A stretch of DNA of 9,160 nt. Origin: an uncultured Campylobacter sp. (GTDB taxonomy: Bacteria > Campylobacterota > Campylobacteria > Campylobacterales > Campylobacteraceae). This document shows, one piece after another, positions 5,649-9,160 of this stretch. The translations under genes were made by a program, and so were the position numbers. How positions within the stretch are numbered: position 1 is the stretch's first letter; each line of letters opens with the position of its first letter. The stretch is from NCBI RefSeq assembly GCF_938030815.1, contig NZ_CALHII010000230.1, positions 1 to 9,160 on the forward strand, read 5' to 3'. The notes under the pieces were generated by a model. It had not been told where the DNA came from, made no database searches, and saw only the letters and a program-made list of their open reading frames with translations.

Positions 5649-6503
5649 TTAATACAGGCTCAAAATTTTATCTACTGTGTCCCACGAAAGTCTGTCTTTT
5701 TCGCCCTCGGCGCTATCATCGCGCGCAGCGACAGTGCCGCGACTGGCGGGTCGTCCGCCGGCAAAGCGTAACTGCGCTGCAACGTATCGCGCGAGCAGAT
5801 CGGTTTCGATATTTACGCGGCGCCCGATTTTGTAGGATCCAAAGAGTGTATCTTTGAGCGTGAGCGGGATGATCGTAAGGCGAATGGCGCAGCTTTGCGC
5901 TCCGCTCTTTAAATTTACGTCCAAGGAGTTCGGATCGCGAACGGAATTTGAGCCGCTAGAATTTGGCCCGCGCAAGCTTGCGCCGTTAAAATTTGCGTCG
6001 CGCAGCTCTTTGCGAATAAAATTTCCGCCGTCAAGACCTTGGCTGTTAAAATTTCGCCCGTGCATGCCGCTGCCCTCAAGCACTTCGTTGATCGTTAGGC
6101 TCACGCCGTCGATCGCTACCGAGCCTTTCGGCGCTAGCAGCGGCGCTATATGCAGCGGCGCTCGGATGAAAAAATCGACGCCGCTTGCAAGCTTTGAAAT
6201 TTTATAAATTTCACCCACGGCATCGATATGCCCTTGGATCAAATGCCCGTCTATGCGCTCGCCTAGCCGCATCGCTGGCTCGATATGCACAGGTCCGTGC
6301 AGGTTTTGTGCGGCGATGACGCGCGCCGTTTCGCTCGAAAGCTGCACCGCAAATCCGTCCGCAAAAAACCGCGTCACGCTCAGGCACGCGCCGTTTACCG
6401 CGACGCTATCACCGAGCGCGGGGCGGTATCTCGCGCGCAGTCGCAGCAAATCGCCGCTAAAGCTCGCGACCTGCGCGATCTCTCTGATCAGTCCGTTAAA
6501 CAT
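5649..6503 (-). CDS. ribE: Riboflavin synthase (alpha chain) with a pentapeptide-like insertion
   Basis: Catalyses the last step of riboflavin synthesis, the dismutation of two 6,7-dimethyl-8-ribityllumazine molecules, in the cytoplasm. Both lumazine-binding barrels are present. The first is residues 1 to about 87, with MFNGLI (the usual MFTGII start), GDSVAVNGACLSV (31-43) and QLSSET. The second is about 87-245, with DGHLIQGHIDAVG (85-97), GSVAIDGVSLTINEV (127-141), LTIIPLTLKDT (209-219) and KIGRRVNIETD (225-235). At 284 residues it is about 80 longer than the usual 200. The excess is an insert at about 142-204, between two strands of the second barrel, and a charged linker at about 246-271 before the ending LSWDTVDKILSLY. 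The symbol could be ribC or ribE depending on the naming scheme. The upstream sequence CAAAGGCTCATAA gives a fair ribosome binding site. It is first of a two-gene unit with pgeF. Confidence 0.93.
   Translation of the reverse strand: MFNGLIREIAQVASFSGDLLRLRARYRPALGDSVAVNGACLSVTRFFADGFAVQLSSETARVIAAQNLHGPVHIEPAMRLGERIDGHLIQGHIDAVGEIYKISKLASGVDFFIRAPLHIAPLLAPKGSVAIDGVSLTINEVLEGSGMHGRNFNSQGLDGGNFIRKELRDANFNGASLRGPNSSGSNSVRDPNSLDVNLKSGAQSCAIRLTIIPLTLKDTLFGSYKIGRRVNIETDLLARYVAAQLRFAGGRPASRGTVAARDDSAEGEKDRLSWDTVDKILSLY
5892..6080 (-). repeat. 30-bp tandem repeats encoding pentapeptide-like units inside ribE
   Basis: The insert at residues 142-204 reads in steps of five: GRNFN SQGLD GGNFI RKELR DANFN GASLR GPNSS GSNSV, alternating Phe and Leu at the central position. 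At the DNA level the units are 30 bp, beginning with AATTT at 5960, 5990, 6020 and 6050, with a further AATTT 15 bp before the first (5945). The second halves are less alike. Frame is kept throughout. The pattern is like pentapeptide-repeat proteins (A-N/D-L-x-x), but with only about six good units it may not fold as a full right-handed helix. Confidence 0.8.
5970..5983. repeat. 14-bp perfect palindrome in the ribE insert
   Basis: GCGCAAGCTTGCGC reads the same on both strands and lies in the first 30-bp repeat unit of the ribE insert. It is long for chance, but it sits in repeat DNA already rich in short palindromic words. No function can be read from it. Confidence 0.7.
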
Positions 6504-6535
6504 TTATGAGCCTTTGGAATTTTTACGTGATATTA

Positions 6536-6554
6536 GCGTAGAATTTTAAAATTT
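6536..6554. repeat. 19-bp direct repeat, copy A (upstream of ribE)
   Basis: GCGTAGAATTTTAAAATTT here is identical, in the same orientation, to 7180-7198. The two copies lie in the gaps on either side of the cytochrome c gene. The core AATTTTAAAATT is palindromic. Copy A lies about 33 bp before the ribE start, so it overlaps the likely ribE promoter region. Confidence 0.8.
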
Positions 6555-6569
6555 TAAATTAAGCTAAAC

Positions 6570-6592
6570 TCGGCGAGCGCGAAGCCCGCCGA
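6570..6592 (-). terminator. Hairpin terminator after the cytochrome c gene
   Basis: On the minus strand, 14 bases after the cytochrome stop, TCGGCGGGC pairs with GCTCGCCGA (nine pairs, one G-U) around the loop TTCGC. The sequence after it, GTTTAGCTTAATTT, is T-rich but interrupted, so termination may be incomplete and let some transcription run into ribE. This is the only G/C-rich terminator-like hairpin I find in the window. Confidence 0.7.
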
Positions 6593-6605
6593 ATGAAGTT
6601 TGAAA

Positions 6606-6926
6606 TTATTTTTTAGAGACGATGAAATCGGCTAGCGCTTCGATCGATTCGTCGTTAAGTGAAGCTGCTTGACCCTTCATAACGCCCATCATGCCGAATT
6701 TTCCCTTGCCCTCGCCTAGAGTGCCGTCTTTGTAGCCTTTTAGGCTAGCGATGATATCTTCCTTGCTTAGGGTGTTTAGCGCAGGTACTTTGCCGCCAAG
6801 ATAAGGCTTCTCGGCGTTAGCTCCATGACAGGCCACGCATTTTTTATATAAAGTAGCGCCATCAGCGGCGAATACACTCGAACTAAACGCCGCAACCGCA
6901 GCACATGCAATAAGAACTTTTTTCAT
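6606..6926 (-). CDS. Periplasmic class I cytochrome c (c553-type)
   Basis: A 106-residue exported monohaem cytochrome. Residues 1-20 are a Sec signal peptide (MKK, a hydrophobic core, cleavage after SVFA), leaving a mature protein of about 86 residues. The haem attachment motif is CVACH (30-34). Axial Met is likely one of Met79, Met80 or Met83 in the KFGMMGVMKG segment, followed by a C-terminal helix EALADFIVSKK. The layout DGATLYKKCVACHG...YLGGKVPALNTLS closely resembles C. jejuni Cj1153 as I recall it. Such cytochromes carry electrons from the bc1 complex to cbb3 oxidase or cytochrome c peroxidase in the periplasm. It appears to be a single-gene unit, with its own promoter and ribosome binding site upstream and a hairpin terminator downstream. 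Nothing is missing. Confidence 0.95.
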   Translation of the reverse strand: MKKVLIACAAVAAFSSSVFAADGATLYKKCVACHGANAEKPYLGGKVPALNTLSKEDIIASLKGYKDGTLGEGKGKFGMMGVMKGQAASLNDESIEALADFIVSKK

Positions 6927-6928
6927 TC

Positions 6929-6962
6929 CTATCCTTTCTTTTTAAATTGTGGATGCAGTATA
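6929..6962 (-). promoter_or_regulatory. Cytochrome c promoter (-10) and ribosome binding site
   Basis: On the minus strand TATACT (plus 6957-6962) follows GATT and is one mismatch from TATAAT; transcription would begin about 24 bases before the ATG. AAGGA (plus 6932-6936) lies five bases before the ATG at 6926. Upstream DNA is A/T-rich with no clear -35, as in other Campylobacter promoters. Confidence 0.5.
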
Positions 6963-7012
6963 ATCAAAATTTAGTAAATTTCGGTTAAATTTTTGCAATT
7001 TGCGCTAAAGGG

Positions 7013-7201
7013 GCGAAATTCTATTTACTTCGAACTTTAGCGTAGGGGCTTGAAGCGGAATTTATGCTGTAAAATTTTAAGCAAATTTCGCCTTGCCACT
7101 TAAATTTCAATCGTAGAATTTCGCAGCGAAATCCTAAGGCGAAATTTCATCTAGACGCCAAATTCCATCGCGAAATTCTGCGTAGAATTTTAAAATTTCG
7201 C
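7013..7201. repeat. Nested inverted repeats built on GCGAAATT
   Basis: The gap between the exporter stop (7206) and the cytochrome promoter holds six exact copies of GCGAAATT in both orientations: plus at 7013, 7139 and 7170; minus at 7084, 7117 and 7194. They build a perfect 12-bp stem (AAATTTCGCCTT 7083-7094 with AAGGCGAAATTT 7136-7147). Inside it is a small stem (ATTTCGC 7118-7124 with GCGAAAT 7126-7132; steric limits leave about six pairs). Beside it is a 7-bp stem with a four-base loop (AAATTCT 7173-7179 with AGAATTT 7184-7190). The last may end exporter transcription. No coding frame is evident. Confidence 0.75.
7180..7198. repeat. 19-bp direct repeat, copy B (downstream of the exporter gene)
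   Basis: Identical to 6536-6554 in the same orientation. Copy B starts 8 bp beyond the exporter stop and forms part of two overlapping hairpins in the repeat-rich gap. With copy A it brackets the cytochrome c gene. Confidence 0.8.
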
Positions 7202-7205
7202 CGCT

Positions 7206-8759
7206 TTACTTTATGCGCGACATTTCGCCTCTTTGCATCTTATAAATTTTATCTGCAGCACCGAAGTATTTATCATCGTGTGAGATCGCGAAGATCGTGT
7301 ATCCGCGCGATTTCAGCTCCGGCAAAATCCGCTCGTAAAACTCCGCGCGAAACTGCGGATCGAGATCGGCCGCAAACTCATCGAGCATCAAAAATTTTCG
7401 CCCATCCATCAGCACGCTTACGAGCGCCAAGCGCTTGCGCTGCCCGCTAGATAGGCTCGTGGTGCTAAATTTAGCCCCCTTTAGCTCAACCTTATCCTTC
7501 AGGTGCGTAAGCGCCAGCCACTCGCGCGCGATGTCCGCATCGCCAGTAGCGTAGTCGAAAAGATAAAAATCGCTGAAAACCGCGCTTATGTTGTTGCTGT
7601 AGGCGCGCAGATCAGAGGGTTTAAGGGCCGCGCCGTCGGCTAAAATTTTGCCTGCTTGCGGCGTATAAAGGCCCGCTAAAATCATAAAAAGCGTCGATTT
7701 TCCGCTGCCGTTTTCGCCGATTAAAAACACCGTCTCGCCCGCATTTAGCTGCAAGCTTACCCCTTTGATGCCGAATTTACCGTCTGGATACGAAAAGCCC
7801 ACGTCTTTAAGCTCCAAGCTGCGCCACGGCTGCATTTGAGCAAGATCAAAGCCCTGCACGAATGGATCTAAGCCCAGCTCATTGATCTTTGCGTAGGCGA
7901 TCTTGGCGCGCAGCACGCTAGGAAGCGAGAATATGAGCATCATCAAAGGCGCACGCAAAAAAAGCACCGTAAGCGCGATCGTTACGGCGTTTGCAAGCTC
8001 TGCTTTGCCGCCGCTAAGCCCGAAATAAAGCACAAAGCCTACGGCGCCTAGCATCATTACGTTCATAAAATTACTCGCAAACGCGCCGTAAACCTCGGCT
8101 CGCAGCGAGCTTTGGCGTAAATTTTGCGCATTGGGCAAAAAGTCGTTTTCGTATAGGCTCTTTGCTTTGGCTAGGCTTAGCGACAGCTCCTTGTGCCCCT
8201 CGATCGCCGCGGCGTAGTTTTTATACAAAACGTCCTCGTTTTGGCGGTACAGATCGTAATTTTGCATGACCTTTTTCATCAAAAAACGATTGAAAATCAT
8301 CAGCGCGCCGATCCAAACGAATAAAAACGCAAACATCATAGGCGCGATGTATAGCACGTAGATGCCGCAAAATAGCACGATCATCGCGCCTTGAATAAGC
8401 TCGGAGATGCGCATAAAGCCCTCGGTCAGGCGCGAAATATCACTGGAAAGGGATGCAAGCAGGTTCGCCTTCGACGCAGCCTCGATGCGCTCGAACTTCG
8501 TATCGATGATCTGCTTGATGATCTTGGTGCGCAGATCGAATACGAAGTCGTTTTCCATCTTGCAAAGCATGATGCGGCTTAGCACCGAAAGCAGCAAAAA
8601 TAGCGCCAAGAGCGCGAAAAATAGCGCGATGATCCTGCCGCCTCTTTCGGCGCCGTCAAGTAGATATTTATTGATAAAGCTTAAAATCAAGATCCCCGAG
8701 CCGCTGTAGATCGCGTTTAGCGCGAGCATCGCGAGGATTTGCTTGGTATATTTTTTCAT
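7206..8759 (-). CDS. ABC exporter with fused membrane and ATPase domains, cyclic-peptide exporter family (YojI/PvdE/SyrD-like)
   Basis: A 517-residue half-transporter that should dimerise in the inner membrane and export a small molecule or peptide. Residues 1 to about 285 are the membrane domain with six hydrophobic segments, near 8-27, 43-64, 123-143, 144-162, 233-254 and 261-284. The ATPase domain has Walker A GENGSGKST (348-356), signature LSSGQ (436-440), Walker B FLMLDE (456-461) and switch His494. Three features mark the cyclic-peptide/siderophore exporter family (E. coli YojI, Pseudomonas PvdE): AVFSDFYLFD in place of a standard Q-loop, LDEFAADLDP after Walker B, and ILPELKSRGYTIFAISHDDKYF. 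I chose ATG at 8759 over the TTG at 8771 because MKKYTKQ is a normal start; neither has a strong Shine-Dalgarno. No biosynthetic, precursor-peptide or TonB-receptor gene is in view, so the substrate is unknown. Confidence 0.92.
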   Translation of the reverse strand: MKKYTKQILAMLALNAIYSGSGILILSFINKYLLDGAERGGRIIALFFALLALFLLLSVLSRIMLCKMENDFVFDLRTKIIKQIIDTKFERIEAASKANLLASLSSDISRLTEGFMRISELIQGAMIVLFCGIYVLYIAPMMFAFLFVWIGALMIFNRFLMKKVMQNYDLYRQNEDVLYKNYAAAIEGHKELSLSLAKAKSLYENDFLPNAQNLRQSSLRAEVYGAFASNFMNVMMLGAVGFVLYFGLSGGKAELANAVTIALTVLFLRAPLMMLIFSLPSVLRAKIAYAKINELGLDPFVQGFDLAQMQPWRSLELKDVGFSYPDGKFGIKGVSLQLNAGETVFLIGENGSGKSTLFMILAGLYTPQAGKILADGAALKPSDLRAYSNNISAVFSDFYLFDYATGDADIAREWLALTHLKDKVELKGAKFSTTSLSSGQRKRLALVSVLMDGRKFLMLDEFAADLDPQFRAEFYERILPELKSRGYTIFAISHDDKYFGAADKIYKMQRGEMSRIK

Positions 8760-8885
8760 CTTTCGCCCCAATGAAATTTGAGCGTAATTGTGGCAAAATT
8801 CGCTTGAAAAAACGGTTAAATTTTAAATCCGTTCTCATTTCTCGAATAAAATTTTACCCGGACTGCGTGAAATTCCGCCGTAAAT

Positions 8886-8939
8886 TTATCCTCTTTTGGC
8901 GCACCAGGAGCGATAAGCTCTATCTGTGTTCACGTCCAT
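8886..8939 (-). other. Candidate 17-codon small ORF upstream of the exporter gene
   Basis: On the minus strand ATG at 8939 opens MDVNTDRAYRSWCAKRG and stops at TAA (8886-8888). The frame is open for seven further codons upstream (SYLLISV) to a TAA at 8961-8963. Codon choice looks ordinary, and Trp and Cys in so short a frame are atypical of A/T-rich noncoding DNA here. No Shine-Dalgarno precedes the ATG. It could be a leader peptide for the exporter gene, which starts about 125 bp downstream, or a gene remnant, or chance. I do not recognise it. Confidence 0.25.
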
Positions 8940-8958
8940 GACAGAAATTAGCAGATAG
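8920..8958. repeat. Inverted repeat CTATCTG...CAGATAG
   Basis: CTATCTG (8920-8926) and CAGATAG (8952-8958) form a perfect 7-bp stem with a 25-base spacer. A wider, imperfect arm pair, AAATTTATCCT (8882-8892) and AGGATTAAATTT (8957-8968), encloses it. An alternative inner pairing is TCTGT (8923-8927) with ACAGA (8941-8945). It may be an RNA structure in the exporter leader or a protein site. Confidence 0.5.
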
Positions 8959-9083
8959 GATTAAATTTGACGGATTGCAAAATTTTGAGTCAAATTTAAA
9001 GGCCTAAAGCGAGAGCGCAAAATTTCAACTATATTTTTAAATTTTATAAACTTTACCGGCTCTGCTAAAATCTAAATTTAACT

Positions 9084-9160
9084 CTAGGCATCGCCCTTTT
9101 TGTTGCGCTCGGTGATAAATTTAGCTAATAAATTTATCTCCAATTTGCTTACTTCAAATA
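9084..9160 (-). CDS. C-terminal end of an unidentified upstream gene (partial)
   Basis: A minus-strand frame enters from the right edge and ends at TAG (9084-9086). The last 24 residues read FEVSKLEINLLAKFITERNKKGDA, a plausible amphipathic helix with a charged tail, whereas the other two minus frames stop near the edge. A 9-bp inverted repeat (GATAAATTT 9114-9122, AAATTTATC 9130-9138) overlaps it and weakens the coding case slightly. Too little is visible to name a product. Confidence 0.45.
   Translation of the reverse strand, partial: FEVSKLEINLLAKFITERNKKGDA

Larger units (their letters stand above)
8760..9083. other. Intergenic region upstream of the exporter gene
   Basis: This 324-bp gap is A/T-rich, with many AAATTT words. 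No convincing -10 box or operator for the exporter can be fixed; A/T-rich stretches at 8816-8825 and 9029-9048 are possible promoter DNA. The segment 8896-8960 differs from its surroundings: it is more balanced in composition, carries a CTATCTG/CAGATAG inverted repeat, and holds a short minus-strand open frame. I see no Fur-box-like palindrome, tRNA or known riboswitch. Confidence 0.5.

Noticed and set aside
5956..6080. 30-bp regularly spaced repeats as a possible CRISPR array
   Set aside because: There are no unique spacers between constant repeats; the units are degenerate, contiguous and in frame within ribE.
5854..6549. Plus-strand open frames opposite ribE
   Set aside because: Antisense to a gene with clear riboflavin synthase motifs; the 30-bp repeats explain the long open stretch.
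8407..8709. Plus-strand open frame opposite the exporter membrane domain
   Set aside because: Antisense to a gene with intact ABC exporter motifs; no ribosome binding site or recognisable product.
8760..8771. TTG start giving four more residues (MGRK) on the exporter
   Set aside because: The ATG at 8759 begins a typical MKKYTKQ N-terminus; there is no strong ribosome binding site to favour the TTG.

Overview
The window looks like chromosomal DNA of a Campylobacter-type epsilonproteobacterium. RpsB, EF-Ts, the c553-type cytochrome and the rpsB-tsf-ABC ATPase-acidic protein order all match what I remember of Campylobacter jejuni (Cj1182c to Cj1178c). Base composition is clearly richer in G+C than C. 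jejuni, and the word AAATTT is abundant both inside and between genes, as in the oral campylobacters. In C. jejuni the flagellar export gene fliR lies between the ABC ATPase gene and the acidic-protein gene. Here that place is a 57-bp gap, which suggests a non-flagellated relative; C. gracilis is a reasonable guess but is not proven.

Every gene I accept is on the minus strand, so the window reads right to left. At the far right is the end of an unidentified gene (about 9084-9160). A roughly 320-bp gap follows, with a compact inverted repeat and a tiny ORF. Next is a one-piece ABC exporter of the cyclic-peptide/siderophore/microcin exporter type (YojI/PvdE/SyrD-like, 7206-8759). A repeat-rich gap (7013-7201) separates it from a periplasmic cytochrome c (6606-6926), which has its own promoter and a hairpin terminator. 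Then come ribE (riboflavin synthase, 5649-6503) and pgeF (YfiH/laccase-domain protein, 4910-5638), 10 bp apart. After a 281-bp promoter-bearing gap comes the translation operon rpsB (3831-4628), tsf (2767-3831) and an FtsE/LolD-like ATPase (2123-2764). Last is a long acidic protein of at least 688 residues that runs off the left edge.

rpsB and tsf supply ribosomal protein S2 and the EF-Tu exchange factor. ribE makes riboflavin for flavoenzymes, the cytochrome serves periplasmic electron transfer, and pgeF acts on purine nucleosides or in peptidoglycan quality control. I see no CRISPR array, insertion sequence, phage gene, tRNA or rRNA.

The most unusual items are three. The riboflavin synthase carries an in-frame insert of about 60 residues built from 30-bp units that encode pentapeptide-like repeats. 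The acidic protein combines a receiver-like N-terminus lacking an evident phospho-acceptor Asp with six degenerate D-x-P-L repeats. The region 7013-7201 holds six exact copies of GCGAAATT in alternating orientations that form nested hairpins. None of these amounts to a clearly new multi-gene system; they are individual oddities.
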